DNA of 64,000 bases from Meiothermus sp. (GTDB lineage Bacteria > Deinococcota > Deinococci > Deinococcales > Thermaceae): positions 62,001 through 126,000 of the forward strand of contig NZ_BPIJ01000001.1 in assembly GCF_026004055.1 (NCBI RefSeq), in the 5' to 3' direction. Positions 53,582 through 62,532 of the stretch are shown here, piece after piece. The notes below the pieces were generated by a model. The model was not told where the DNA came from, searched no databases, and saw only the letters and a list, made by a program, of their open reading frames with translations. Every line of letters starts with the position of its first letter. Within the stretch, counting starts at the first letter, position 1. Both the position numbers and the translations under genes were made by a program.

Positions 53582-55327
53582 ATGAGCATCACCCTATCCG
53601 ACCTCCAGTACGCAGTGGACGCAGCGATGGGCCGCCGGCCTGGAACCCTGCTTTTGAAAAACGCCCGGCTGCTCAACGTCTTCAGCCTGACCCTCCAGCC
53701 CACCCACATCCTGCTGGCGGGGCCCCTGGTGGCGGCGGTGGGCCTAGAGTACGCCGAGGCCGAGGCCCAGGAGGTTTTGGATTTGCAGGGCCGGGTGGTG
53801 GCCCCGGGGTTGATTGACGGGCATGTCCACCTCGAGAGCTCCTTGGTCACCCCCGCCGAGTACGCCCGGGGGGTGGTGCCCCGGGGCGTGACCGGGGTGG
53901 TGACCGACCCCCACGAGATTGCCAACGTGGCCGGGGTGGCGGGCGTGGAGTGGCTGGTGGAGGCCAGCGAAGGGCTGCCGCTGGAGGTCTGGGTCACGGT
54001 GCCCTCCTCGGTGCCCTCCACTCCGCTGGAGACCAGCGGCGCGGCGCTGGGCCTGGCGGAAATCGAGCGGCTGCTGGGCCACCCGCGGGTGGTGGGGGTG
54101 GCCGAGCTGATGAGCTTCCCGGCCATTCTGGCGGCCGAGGCGGGTGAGCTCGAGAAGGTGCGGCTGGCCGAGCGCTTCGGCAAGTCGCCCGAGGGCCACG
54201 CCCCCACCCTGACCGGCCGGCCCCTGCAAGGCTACCTGGCCACCGGCATCGCCTCCGACCACGAGAGCACCACCTTGGAGGAGGGGCGGGCCAAGCTCGA
54301 GGCGGGTTGCTTTCTGATGGTGCGCGAGGGCTCCACCACCCGCAACCTGGCGGCGTTGGCCCCCCTGCTCCGCCCCGAGCACGCCGACCGCATCGGTCTG
54401 GTGACGGACGACCGGCTGCCCTCGGACTTGCTGCAAGAAGGCGGGGTGGACTTCCTGGTGCGCAAGGCCATCGCCCTGGGGGTAGACCCGGCCTACGCGG
54501 TGCGGGCCGGGAGCTACAACGTGGCCCGGCACTTCGGCCTGCGGCGCCGGGGTGCGGTGGCCCCGGGTTTCCAGGCTGATTTGGTCGTCCTGGACGATTT
54601 GCAGAACTTTGTGGCGGCCCAGGTCTACCAGCGGGGCCGCTTGGTGGCCGAACAGGGACGCCTCCGGGTTGAACTGCCCAAAACCAAGCTCTCGGCGGCA
54701 GTGGCCCGTACCGTAAAACTGCCCGAGCTGCAACCCCACGACCTGCGGATTCCGGCCCAGGGAGGCCGGGTTCGGGTGGTGCGGGCCATCCCCCACCAGG
54801 TGCTCACCGCCGAGGAGCGCCTCGAGCCCACCGTTCGCGACGGCGAGGTGGTGGCCGACCCCACGCGGGATTTGGCCAAGCTGGTCTGCATAGAGCGCCA
54901 CGGCAAAAATGGGCGGATTGGCAAGGGGCTGGTCACGGCCTTTGGCCTGCAAAAAGGGGCCCTGGCCTGCACGGTGGGCCACGACCACCACAACCTGATG
55001 GCCGTGGGGGTCTCGGACGCCGATATCCTGTCCGCCGCCAGAAGGCTCGAGGCCCTGGGTGGGGGCATGATCGCGGTGGCCGACGGCCAGGTGCTGGCCG
55101 AGCTGGCCCTGCCCATCGCGGGCCTGATCACCGACGAGCCCCTGGAGGAGGTGGACGCCAAGCTCCAGGCCCTCGAGGCCGCCGCCCGGGGGCTGGGCGT
55201 CACCCTGCCCGACCCCTATATGGCCCTCTCCTTCCTCGGCCTGGCGGTCATCCCCGAGCTGCGCCTGACCGACCATGGGCTGGTGGATGTGCGGCAGGGG
55301 GCCTTGGTGGGGCTCTTTGTAGAATAG
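53582..55327 (+). CDS. ade: Adenine deaminase
   Basis: 581 residues, amidohydrolase family (Ade type). Metal and active-site blocks: VVAPGLIDGHVHLESSLV, GVTGVVTDPHEIANVAG, GIASDHESTTLEEG and LVTDDRLPSDLL, plus the C-terminal GHDHHNLMAVGVSDADIL, which is specific to adenine deaminase. It converts adenine to hypoxanthine and ammonia. It lies just after the purine transporter and 6 bp before guaD. Confidence 0.93.
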   Translation: MSITLSDLQYAVDAAMGRRPGTLLLKNARLLNVFSLTLQPTHILLAGPLVAAVGLEYAEAEAQEVLDLQGRVVAPGLIDGHVHLESSLVTPAEYARGVVPRGVTGVVTDPHEIANVAGVAGVEWLVEASEGLPLEVWVTVPSSVPSTPLETSGAALGLAEIERLLGHPRVVGVAELMSFPAILAAEAGELEKVRLAERFGKSPEGHAPTLTGRPLQGYLATGIASDHESTTLEEGRAKLEAGCFLMVREGSTTRNLAALAPLLRPEHADRIGLVTDDRLPSDLLQEGGVDFLVRKAIALGVDPAYAVRAGSYNVARHFGLRRRGAVAPGFQADLVVLDDLQNFVAAQVYQRGRLVAEQGRLRVELPKTKLSAAVARTVKLPELQPHDLRIPAQGGRVRVVRAIPHQVLTAEERLEPTVRDGEVVADPTRDLAKLVCIERHGKNGRIGKGLVTAFGLQKGALACTVGHDHHNLMAVGVSDADILSAARRLEALGGGMIAVADGQVLAELALPIAGLITDEPLEEVDAKLQALEAAARGLGVTLPDPYMALSFLGLAVIPELRLTDHGLVDVRQGALVGLFVE

Positions 55328-55333
55328 GTCGGC

Positions 55334-56623
55334 ATGATTATTCTGCGCGGCCTAATCGTTCACACCCCCAAGAACCCCTTCCGTGAGGCCGGCGCTTTGC
55401 AGGCCTTTTCCGATGGGGGTCTGGCCTTTCGGGAAGGTCGCATTCTCGCTTTGGGCAGCTTCGCCGAGGTGCGGGCCCAGTTTCCCAATGCAAGCGTGCA
55501 GGACTGCCGCGGGGGGGTCTTGCTGCCGGGGCTGGTGGACACCCACGTGCACTACCCCCAGACCCGGGTAATCGGGGCCATGGGCTACAGCCTGCTGGAC
55601 TGGCTGCAAAAGCGCACCCTGCCCTTAGAAGCCCGGCTTTCCGACAACAAGCTGGCCCGCGAGCTGGCCCGGGAGTTCGTAAAGCTCCTTCTGCGCAACG
55701 GCACCACCACTGCCTTGGTCTTCGGCTCGCACTTCCAAGGGGCCACCGCCAACCTCTTCGGGGCCGCCGAGGACGTGGGGCTCCGCGTCATCGCCGGGCA
55801 GGTGTGTTCGGATCGGCTCCTACTCCCCGCGCTCCACACCACCCCCGAGCGGAGCTACGCCGAGCAGAAGATGCTCATCCAGCGCTTTCATGGCCGGGGC
55901 AAGCTGCGCTACGCGGTCACCCCGCGCTTCGCGCTTTCGGCCTCGGAGGGGCTGCTCGAGGTCTGCCAGGCCCTATTGCAAGAGCACCCCGACCTGCACT
56001 TCACCACCCACCTCAACGAGAACCTCGAGGAAATCCGCACCGTGGCCGAGCTCTTCCCCTGGAGCGAGCACTACCTCCAGACCTACGACCGCTTTGGCCT
56101 GGTGGGGGAGCGCTCGGTCTTCGCCCACAACGTCCATCCCACCGAGGCCGAGCTGCTTCGCCTAGCCGAGGCCAGGGCCGCGGTGGCCCACTGCCCGAGC
56201 TCCAACGCCTTCATCGGCAGCGGCCTTTTTCCCATGCGACGGCACCTCTCGTATGGGGTGCGTTTCGCCCTGGGCTCCGATGTGGGAGGCGGCACCGGCT
56301 TCAGCCTGCTCAAGGAGGGGCTGATGGCCTACCTAACCCAACGCCACGCCCCGGACGGGGTGAACCTGACCCCGGCCCACCTGCTCTACCTGGCGACCCA
56401 GGCGGGCGCCGAAATTCTGGGCTTGGGCGAGGAGGTCGGTAGTTTTGTGCCGGGCAAGGCCGCCGATGTGGTCTGGGTCAGGCCGGAGCCGGGCAGCACC
56501 CTGGAGGTGCACTTCCGCCACCTGGACTCGGTGGAAGACCTCCTGGGCTCGCTTTTTACCCTGCACGGCGAGGCCAAGGTGCAAAAGGTCTGGCTGGACG
56601 GCCGGGAAGCGCCCCTGGATTGA
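55334..56623 (+). CDS. guaD: Guanine deaminase
   Basis: 429 residues, amidohydrolase fold. Motifs: LVDTHVHYPQTRVIGAMGYS (zinc HxH), TTHLNENLEEIRTV, VFAHNVHPTEAEL and ALGSDVGGGTGFSLL (metal Asp); CPSSNAFIGSG is typical of guanine deaminase. It produces xanthine and ammonia, the substrate for the xanthine dehydrogenase encoded upstream. It starts 6 bp after ade and is cotranscribed with it. Confidence 0.93.
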   Translation: MIILRGLIVHTPKNPFREAGALQAFSDGGLAFREGRILALGSFAEVRAQFPNASVQDCRGGVLLPGLVDTHVHYPQTRVIGAMGYSLLDWLQKRTLPLEARLSDNKLARELAREFVKLLLRNGTTTALVFGSHFQGATANLFGAAEDVGLRVIAGQVCSDRLLLPALHTTPERSYAEQKMLIQRFHGRGKLRYAVTPRFALSASEGLLEVCQALLQEHPDLHFTTHLNENLEEIRTVAELFPWSEHYLQTYDRFGLVGERSVFAHNVHPTEAELLRLAEARAAVAHCPSSNAFIGSGLFPMRRHLSYGVRFALGSDVGGGTGFSLLKEGLMAYLTQRHAPDGVNLTPAHLLYLATQAGAEILGLGEEVGSFVPGKAADVVWVRPEPGSTLEVHFRHLDSVEDLLGSLFTLHGEAKVQKVWLDGREAPLD

Positions 56624-56626
56624 TGG

Positions 56627-56632
56627 TATCTT
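56627..56632 (+). promoter_or_regulatory. -10 box of leaderless Nudix promoter
   Basis: TATCTT, 7 nt, ATG 56640. It lies just after the guaD stop, so the Nudix gene may have its own message besides read-through. Confidence 0.45.
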
Positions 56633-56639
56633 GGGCCGC

Positions 56640-57221
56640 ATGGAACAGGTCTACGTGCTCCCCGCCTCGGCTTTTCCGCCCGCGCAGGCAAAGCTGATGC
56701 CCCTCGAGCCCGACCTGCTCAAAAAAATGCAGCTCGAGGGCTTCTTCCTGGAGCGCGCCCAGGCCGAAGAAGACCCCACCCATAGGCAGATCATCCCCTA
56801 TGCGCTGGTGCGCCACAGGGGCCGCTACTTGCTGATGCGGCGCACCAAGGGAGGGGGCGAGGCCCGGCTGCACAACCTCTACACCCTGGGGGTGGGGGGG
56901 CATATCAACCCCGAAGACCAGAGGGTCAATCCCTTGCTGGACGGCCTGCGCCGCGAGCTGCTGGAAGAGGTGGGGGTGGGGCGCTACACCGCCGAGCCGG
57001 TGGGCCTGATCGTGATGTCCGATACGCCGGTGAGCCGGGTGCACGCCGGGGTGGTGTTCGTGGTGGACGCCGAGGACGAACCCCGGGTGGTGGAGGCCGA
57101 AAAGCTGGAGGGCCGGCTGGCCAGCCTGGAGGAGGTTTGTGCGGTCTACGAGCGGCTCGAGGGCTGGTCGCAGGTGGTGGTGGACTGGCTTAGGGTTCAG
57201 AGGTGGGAGGCTAAACTTTGA
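56640..57221 (+). CDS. Nudix-fold hydrolase
   Basis: 193 residues. A Nudix box is seen around GGHINPEDQRV with LLDGLRRELLEEVGVG (REL-x-EE-x-G metal-binding core), with about 20 residues before it (GRYLLMRRTKGGGEARLHNL) and a C-terminal extension. The family (phosphoesterase-like Nudix proteins) hydrolyses nucleoside diphosphate derivatives; substrate unknown. ATG 56640 follows a leaderless -10 box; the frame upstream is antisense-like read-through of guaD. The stop overlaps the TTG start of the next gene (TTGA). Confidence 0.85.
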   Translation: MEQVYVLPASAFPPAQAKLMPLEPDLLKKMQLEGFFLERAQAEEDPTHRQIIPYALVRHRGRYLLMRRTKGGGEARLHNLYTLGVGGHINPEDQRVNPLLDGLRRELLEEVGVGRYTAEPVGLIVMSDTPVSRVHAGVVFVVDAEDEPRVVEAEKLEGRLASLEEVCAVYERLEGWSQVVVDWLRVQRWEAKL

Positions 57222-57991
57222 CACCCATGCATATCGAGATGATTTCTTCTCCCGAGTCCACCGAAAGCTGGATTCGAGAGGGCGTATTGGGCGCCAAGGA
57301 GTCCGTTCTGGTAGCCGCACCCTATGTGGGAAAGATATTGCGCGATCTCTTGCTTATGCGTTCTCACAGCTTGCCCACCACGCTCATTACCAGCCTCCGG
57401 ATAGGCGATGTTTTAGGAGGAGCGTCCGACCTTCAGGCCATCTACGAACTTTCACAAAACCAGGTGCGGGTTCAGAGCATCAGCAGCCTTCACGCCAAGG
57501 TTTACATGGTTGACCGTAGCCGGGTGCTGATTACCTCGGCCAACCCGACCCAAAACGGCTGGCGATGGAACCTCGAGATCGGTCTGGCAGTGCAAAGCCG
57601 CCAGATTGCCCGGCAGGTTCTACAAACCCTGCGGGCAGCTAAACCCTACCCATGGATCTCGGCCCAACTCAGGCAGTATGCCGACTGGGCAGCGCGCCAG
57701 CCCAAAGTTTCGAGGCCTAGGATACTTCCCCTAGAGCGGGTGCACCTGGGTTTTGGGGGATGGTTGGGGCTGGTGATGCGGGCCGTGGCCCATCTGCCGG
57801 AGGAGTTTACCCTGGCAGAAGCCTACCAGAGCGCGTTGCCGCTGGCTGCAGAAGCATACCCGAACAATCACCATCCCAGAGACAAAATTCGCCAGCAGTT
57901 ACAGGGCTTGCGCGATCTGGGTTTGCTCGAGTTTGTGACACCGGGCCGTTACTGGCGGGTGAATGTAGACCTGGCGACTTTTCTGCGTTAG
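57218..57991 (+). CDS. PLD-fold protein with DpnI-like winged helix (putative nuclease)
   Basis: 257 residues. The N-terminal two thirds are a phospholipase-D/nuclease fold with one HKD motif, HAKVYMVDRSRVLITSANPT (His and Lys plus Asp in HxKx4D, then the Ser/Asn that closes the site), as in dimeric nucleases such as BfiI and Nuc. Residues about 175-257 form a winged helix (FTLAEAYQSALPLAAEAYP, then HHPRDKIRQQLQGLRDLGLL) closely resembling the C-terminal DNA-binding domain of DpnI and related restriction enzymes. A DNA endonuclease for restriction or repair is my inference. No methyltransferase gene is adjacent. TTG 57218 has GGAGG 8 nt upstream; ATG 57227 is the alternative. Confidence 0.75.
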   Translation: MTPMHIEMISSPESTESWIREGVLGAKESVLVAAPYVGKILRDLLLMRSHSLPTTLITSLRIGDVLGGASDLQAIYELSQNQVRVQSISSLHAKVYMVDRSRVLITSANPTQNGWRWNLEIGLAVQSRQIARQVLQTLRAAKPYPWISAQLRQYADWAARQPKVSRPRILPLERVHLGFGGWLGLVMRAVAHLPEEFTLAEAYQSALPLAAEAYPNNHHPRDKIRQQLQGLRDLGLLEFVTPGRYWRVNVDLATFLR

Positions 57992-58048
57992 CCTTTTTTT
58001 CGAAGTCCACCACCGGCAGTCAAATACTCGCCAGCCTTGCTTTTGCTT

Positions 58049-58144
58049 AGAGCGGCTCCCACGAATAGTCTTTACTGCGGTTTTTGCTGTAGGGACTACA
58101 ATACGAGCCACAGCGTGGATCGTATTAATGGGAACCGCGATAGG
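58049..58144 (+). repeat. 95-bp repeat, copy A
   Basis: Shares with 62356-62450 an unbroken block of 30 identical bases (58077-58111 region, GCGGTTTTTGCTGTAGGGAC and on) and similar flanks. Ends are inverted: AGCGGCTCCCACG on the left and, read backwards, ATCGCGGTTCCCA on the right. Inside is a hairpin around GCGGTTTTTGCTGT. It lies upstream of the beta-oxidation operon. The surrounding 57992-58285 holds no gene. Confidence 0.75.
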
Positions 58145-58192
58145 TGCCGCATTGCTTGGAGTCGCATATGCCTCGGTATCTTGAAGCAAGGC

Positions 58193-58220
58193 TAGACGGG
58201 CATCGCGGGTATGTTATAAA
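58193..58220 (+). promoter_or_regulatory. Possible promoter of the beta-oxidation operon
   Basis: TAGACG (58193-58198), 16-bp spacer, TATAAA (58215-58220); a second TATAAA is at 58232-58237. The leader ends with GGAGGAAACA before ATG 58286. Confidence 0.4.
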
Positions 58221-58285
58221 CTTTGACTCGGTATAAAAATAATCTGCTGGCAACCCGCGCGGATTGTGGGCCTCTGGAGGAAACA

Positions 58286-60577
58286 ATGCGAATCAAGAAG
58301 ATCGGTGTGGTGGGATCTGGAACGATGGGTGGAGCGATTGCTGCACTGGCTGCCTCGGCAGGGGTGCCGGTGGTCATGCTGGACATACCGGGGAGGGAGG
58401 ACAAGCTCGAGCTGGTCAAAAAAGGCCTGGAGCGACAGCTCAAGAGCAAGCCCGCGAGCTTTATGGACAAGGGCCGGGCGGCCCTCATCGAACTGGGCAC
58501 CACCGAGGAGCTGGAGAAGCTCAAGGACTGCGACTGGATTGTGGAGGTGATCATCGAGAAGCCTGAGCCCAAGCAGGAGCTTTTTGCCCGCTTGGAGGCT
58601 TTGGGCACCAGGGCCATCGTGAGCTCCAACACCTCCGGCATTCCCATGAAAACCCTCTTGGAGGGCCGGGGCGAGGCCTTCCGTAAGCGCTTCCTGGGCA
58701 CCCACTTCTTTGCCCCGGTGCGCTACTTGCACCTGCTGGAGCTCATTCCCACCCCCGAGACCGACCCGGCGGTGCTGGAGGCCATGCGCCGCTTTGGCGA
58801 GCGCATCCTGGGCAAGGGCACCGTAATCTGCAAGGACGCCCCTGGCTTCATCGCCAACCGACTGGGGGTCTACGGGATGTCCCAGGCCATGCGCCTGATG
58901 ATGGAGGAGGGCCTTACCATCGACGAGGTGGACGCCCTCACCGGCCCCCTGGTGGGCCGCCCCAAAAGCGCTACCTTTCGCACCGGCGACATCTCCGGCC
59001 TGGACGTGCTGAAGCTGGTCTCCACAGAGCTTTCCCAGACCACCGGTGAAAACTTCGCCATGCCCGAGTGGGTGGAAGGCCTCATCGCCCAGGGCCATCT
59101 AGGCGACAAGACCGGGGCCGGCTTCTACAAGAAGGTAGGCAAGGACATCTACACCTACGATTACCAGACCGGGGAGTACAAGCCCCAGCAGAAGCTGCGC
59201 CTGGACGAAATCGCCGCCATCAAAGACCTGCCCCTCGCCGAGCGGCTTAGAAGGGTGGGCGAGCTGCCCGGCAAGTACGGCGCCTTTGCCAAAAAACTCT
59301 TCCTCACCACCGCCCACTACACCCTGCAGAAGGCGGAGGAAATCGCCTACGACATCGTTTCCATAGACCGCGCGCTGGAGTGGGGCTTCGCCTGGGAGCA
59401 GGGGCCCTTCAAGAACATGGACGCGGTGGGCCTAGACTACCTCCGCCAGGGTTTTGCCGAGCTGGGCCTTCCCGAGCCCGAGCTATTGAAGAAGGCCCAG
59501 GGCGGCTTCTACAAGAATGGGACGTACCTCGGCTTTGACGGGCAGTACCACCCCATCCCCAAGGAGGAAGGGGTCATCCGGCTGGCCCAGGTGAAAAGCG
59601 AGGGCAAGACCCTCCTGGAGGGCAAGGAGTACGCCCTGCTCGACCTGGGCGATGGGGTAGCCCTCTTCGAGAACCGGGCCAAGATGGGCACCTGGGGCGA
59701 GGGCTCCATCTCGGGGCTGCACAAGGCCCTGGACTGGGTGGAGGCCCAGGGCTACGCCGGGCTGGTGCTGGGCGGCGAAGACCCCCGCACCTTTAGCGCC
59801 GGGGCCAACCTGGCCCTGGTGCTGATGGCCGCGCAAGAGGGGGCCTGGGACGACCTCGAGCTCGCCACCCGCCGCTTCCAGCAGACCTCCATGCGCCTGC
59901 GCCGCTCGCCTTTCCCGGTGGTGGCGGCCCCCTTTGGCCTTACCCTGGGCGGTGGAGCCGAATTCAGCCTGCACGCCAGCGCCATCCAGGCCCACGCCGA
60001 GCTCTACATGGGCCTGGTGGAGGTGGGGGTGGGCCTCCTGCCGGGTGGGGGCGGTACCAAGGAGATGCTCTTCCGCTTCACCCGCGAGCTCTCGGCCTAC
60101 GGCCCCGAAATAGACCTGTTTGAAGGGGTCAAGCGGGCCTTCCAGCTCATCATGTTGGCCCAAACCTCCACCAGCGCCCTCGAGGCCCGCAACATGGGCT
60201 TCTTGCGCCAGAGCGACGGCATCAGCATGAACCGCGACCGCCTGATCGCCGACGCCAAGCGTCGGGTGCTGTTCATGGCCCCCGACTTCGTGCCCGAGCC
60301 GCCCATGCGCGTCCGGGCTTTGGGCAACCAGGCCCTGGGCAACCTGCGCTACGCCCTGTGGCAGTTCCACGAGGCCCGCCAGGCCAGCGAACACGACGTG
60401 TTCATCGGCAACCAGGTGGCCTACGTGCTCTGCGGGGGCGACGGCCCGCCCCGCGAGGTGAGCGAGCAAGACATTTTGGACTTGGAACGCGAGGGCTTCC
60501 TTAAGCTCTTGGGCACCAAAAAGACCCAGGAGCGCATCGCCCACACCCTCAAGACCGGGAAGCCCCTGCGGAACTGA
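58286..60577 (+). CDS. 3-hydroxyacyl-CoA dehydrogenase / enoyl-CoA hydratase
   Basis: 763 residues, fused two-activity beta-oxidation enzyme. N-terminal NAD domain (about 3-185) with VVGSGTMGGAIAALAASAG, GTHFFAPVRYLHLLEL and the 3HCDH C-domain (GFIANRLGVYGMSQAMRLM); C-terminal crotonase domain (about 470-670) with FSAGANLALVLMAAQ, and both catalytic Glu present in LTLGGGAEFSLHAS and GLVEVGVGLLPGGGGTKEML. It hydrates enoyl-CoA and oxidises the 3-hydroxy product. Ribosome binding site GGAGG, 8 nt before ATG 58286. The DUF4442 and thiolase genes follow. Confidence 0.92.
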   Translation: MRIKKIGVVGSGTMGGAIAALAASAGVPVVMLDIPGREDKLELVKKGLERQLKSKPASFMDKGRAALIELGTTEELEKLKDCDWIVEVIIEKPEPKQELFARLEALGTRAIVSSNTSGIPMKTLLEGRGEAFRKRFLGTHFFAPVRYLHLLELIPTPETDPAVLEAMRRFGERILGKGTVICKDAPGFIANRLGVYGMSQAMRLMMEEGLTIDEVDALTGPLVGRPKSATFRTGDISGLDVLKLVSTELSQTTGENFAMPEWVEGLIAQGHLGDKTGAGFYKKVGKDIYTYDYQTGEYKPQQKLRLDEIAAIKDLPLAERLRRVGELPGKYGAFAKKLFLTTAHYTLQKAEEIAYDIVSIDRALEWGFAWEQGPFKNMDAVGLDYLRQGFAELGLPEPELLKKAQGGFYKNGTYLGFDGQYHPIPKEEGVIRLAQVKSEGKTLLEGKEYALLDLGDGVALFENRAKMGTWGEGSISGLHKALDWVEAQGYAGLVLGGEDPRTFSAGANLALVLMAAQEGAWDDLELATRRFQQTSMRLRRSPFPVVAAPFGLTLGGGAEFSLHASAIQAHAELYMGLVEVGVGLLPGGGGTKEMLFRFTRELSAYGPEIDLFEGVKRAFQLIMLAQTSTSALEARNMGFLRQSDGISMNRDRLIADAKRRVLFMAPDFVPEPPMRVRALGNQALGNLRYALWQFHEARQASEHDVFIGNQVAYVLCGGDGPPREVSEQDILDLEREGFLKLLGTKKTQERIAHTLKTGKPLRN

Positions 60578-60671
60578 GTACCCTACCGGAACGCCACAGC
60601 CTACGCCGATTGAATGCCCATATTCCGGTCGCTGGAAAAACGCTTTCCGCAGGGCTTTGGAGGAAAATCAC

Positions 60672-61187
60672 GTGACATCTAACGTGGAGGCCGAGTTGAC
60701 ACTGCCTTTCCCAAGACCCAAGGCCGAGTCCTGGCGGAGCCGCCTGTGGCGCTGGGGCTTCAACCTCTTCCCGGCCTACCGGGGCACCGGCGGACGAGTG
60801 GTCTACATCGCCCCGGACTGGCGGGAGGTGCACGTGGCCCTGCCCCTTAGTTGGCGCACCCGCAATTACGTGGGCACCCTCTTTGGGGGCAGTATGTACG
60901 GTGCGATTGACCCCATCTACATGCTGATGCTGATCCACAACCTGGGGCCGGGCTACGTGGTGTGGGACAAAGCGGCCACCATCCGCTTCCGCAAGCCCGG
61001 CAAAACCACGCTTTACGCGCGGTTTGTGCTCACGGAAGAGGAGCTTCAGACCATCCGCCGCCTGGCCCTGGAGCGCCCTTCGCTCGAGCGGGTGTACCCG
61101 GTGGAGCTTTTAGATAGCTCGGGGGTGGTGCACGCCAGCTTCGAGAAGACCCTCTACATCAGAAAAAATAAAAAGGAGTTGCAATGA
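60672..61187 (+). CDS. DUF4442 hotdog-fold protein
   Basis: 171 residues with a hotdog domain of the DUF4442/PaaI-like group: [37 protein letters not shown] (substrate-binding helix) and [13 protein letters not shown]. Likely an acyl-CoA thioesterase or acyl-CoA-binding helper of beta-oxidation. GTG 60672 is preferred because GGAGGAAAATCAC precedes it; the TTG at 60657 lies in that site. The stop overlaps the thiolase start (ATGA). Confidence 0.8.
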   Translation: MTSNVEAELTLPFPRPKAESWRSRLWRWGFNLFPAYRGTGGRVVYIAPDWREVHVALPLSWRTRNYVGTLFGGSMYGAIDPIYMLMLIHNLGPGYVVWDKAATIRFRKPGKTTLYARFVLTEEELQTIRRLALERPSLERVYPVELLDSSGVVHASFEKTLYIRKNKKELQ

Positions 61188-62356
61188 AAGAAGCCGTTAT
61201 CGTCAGTGCAGTTCGCAGTGCTGTGGCTCGTGGCAAAAGTGATGGTTCTTTGGCCACGGTGCACCCCATCGACCTTTCGGCAGCGGTAATGAAGGCCGCG
61301 GTTGAAAAGGTGGGAGTGAACCCGGCCCTGCTCGAGGACATCCAGTGGGGCTGCGCCATGCCCGAGGCCAGCCAGGGCCTCAATGTGGCCCGGCTCTCCA
61401 TGCTGCGGGCCGGGTTCCCGGTCGAGGTCTCGGCGGCTACCATCAACCGCTTTTGCTCCTCGGGCCTCCAGAGTGTGGCGTATGCGGCTCAGGCCATTAT
61501 GTCTGGCATGAACGAGGTGGTGCTGGCCGGGGGGGTGGAGATGATGAGCCGGGTGCCCATGTCCGGCTACCACACCGAGCTTCATCCCGAACTGACCGAA
61601 GCCTATATCGGTATGGGCTTTACCGCCGAGCGGGTGGCCGAGCGCTGGGGCGTGAGCCGCGAAGACCAGGACGCCTGGGCCCTGCGCAGCCACCAGAAGG
61701 CGCTGGAGGCTCAAGCCCGGGGAGCTTTTGATGAACAAATCGTGCCCATCCCGGTCAAGAAGGTGCACTGGAAGGGGAGCAAAAAGCAGGTCGAGGAGTT
61801 TCTTTTCGCCAAGGACGAGCTGCCCCGCGCCGACACCAGCCTAGAACGCCTGGCCAAGCTCAAGCCGGCCTTCAAGGAAGGGGGCACCGTGACCGCCGGC
61901 AACGCCTCGCCCTACTCCGACGGGGCGGCGGCTCTGCTGGTGATGAGCGGAGAAAAAGCCCGGGAGCTGGGCCTGAAGCCGCTGGCCCGCTTTATTTCTT
62001 TTGCTACTGGCGGCGTTGACCCGGGCATCATGGGCGTGGGGCCCATCAAGGCGGTGCCCAAGGCCTTAGCCAAAGCCGGTATCGGCATGGACGACCTGAA
62101 GCTGATCGAGTTCAACGAAGCGTTTGCCGCCCAGGTGCTGGCGGTAATGGGGGAACTTCAGATGAACCCCGATAAGGTCAACGTCAATGGCGGTGCAATT
62201 GCCCTGGGGCACCCCTTGGGCGCCACGGGCGCCAAGCTCACCACTCAACTGGTGCATGAACTCGCAAAGCGCGGGGGCGGGTTGGGGATGGTGACTATGT
62301 GCATCGGCGGCGGGATGGGCGCGGCGGGGGTCTTTGAGGTGTATCCCGGCGTGTAA
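61184..62356 (+). CDS. Acetyl-CoA acyltransferase (thiolase)
   Basis: 390 residues, thiolase family. Acyl-accepting Cys in [15 protein letters not shown], second-site His in [18 protein letters not shown] and catalytic Cys in [16 protein letters not shown]. The sequence [20 protein letters not shown] at the start fits FadA-type beta-oxidation thiolases. AAGGAG precedes ATG 61184. It completes a three-gene fatty-acid degradation operon. The 95-bp repeat copy B begins at its stop codon. Confidence 0.93.
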   Translation: MKEAVIVSAVRSAVARGKSDGSLATVHPIDLSAAVMKAAVEKVGVNPALLEDIQWGCAMPEASQGLNVARLSMLRAGFPVEVSAATINRFCSSGLQSVAYAAQAIMSGMNEVVLAGGVEMMSRVPMSGYHTELHPELTEAYIGMGFTAERVAERWGVSREDQDAWALRSHQKALEAQARGAFDEQIVPIPVKKVHWKGSKKQVEEFLFAKDELPRADTSLERLAKLKPAFKEGGTVTAGNASPYSDGAAALLVMSGEKARELGLKPLARFISFATGGVDPGIMGVGPIKAVPKALAKAGIGMDDLKLIEFNEAFAAQVLAVMGELQMNPDKVNVNGGAIALGHPLGATGAKLTTQLVHELAKRGGGLGMVTMCIGGGMGAAGVFEVYPGV

Positions 62357-62450
62357 GAGCGGTTCCCACGAATAATTCCTACAGCGGTTTTTGCTGTAGG
62401 GACTACAATACGAGCCACCGCGTGGGCCCTTTTGGTGGGAACGCAATAAG
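62356..62450 (+). repeat. 95-bp repeat, copy B
   Basis: Direct copy of the repeat at 58049-58144. Left end AGAGCGGTTCCCACGAATA, right end TGGGAACGCAATAAG (inverted to the left end), central hairpin CTACAGC-GGTTTTT-GCTGTAG. It starts at the last base of the thiolase stop codon and might also terminate transcription. Confidence 0.75.
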
Positions 62451-62532
62451 TTGTTTCGCTGTGGTTCTAGCTTTTGCTGCGACAAACCGGGCGCAGGGCA
62501 ACCTGCACCCTTTACTTTTGGCGAGGAGAGCC

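Noticed and set aside
53744-55276. 510-codon open frame antisense to ade
   Set aside because: Same GC-driven shadow; adenine deaminase motifs are on the plus strand.
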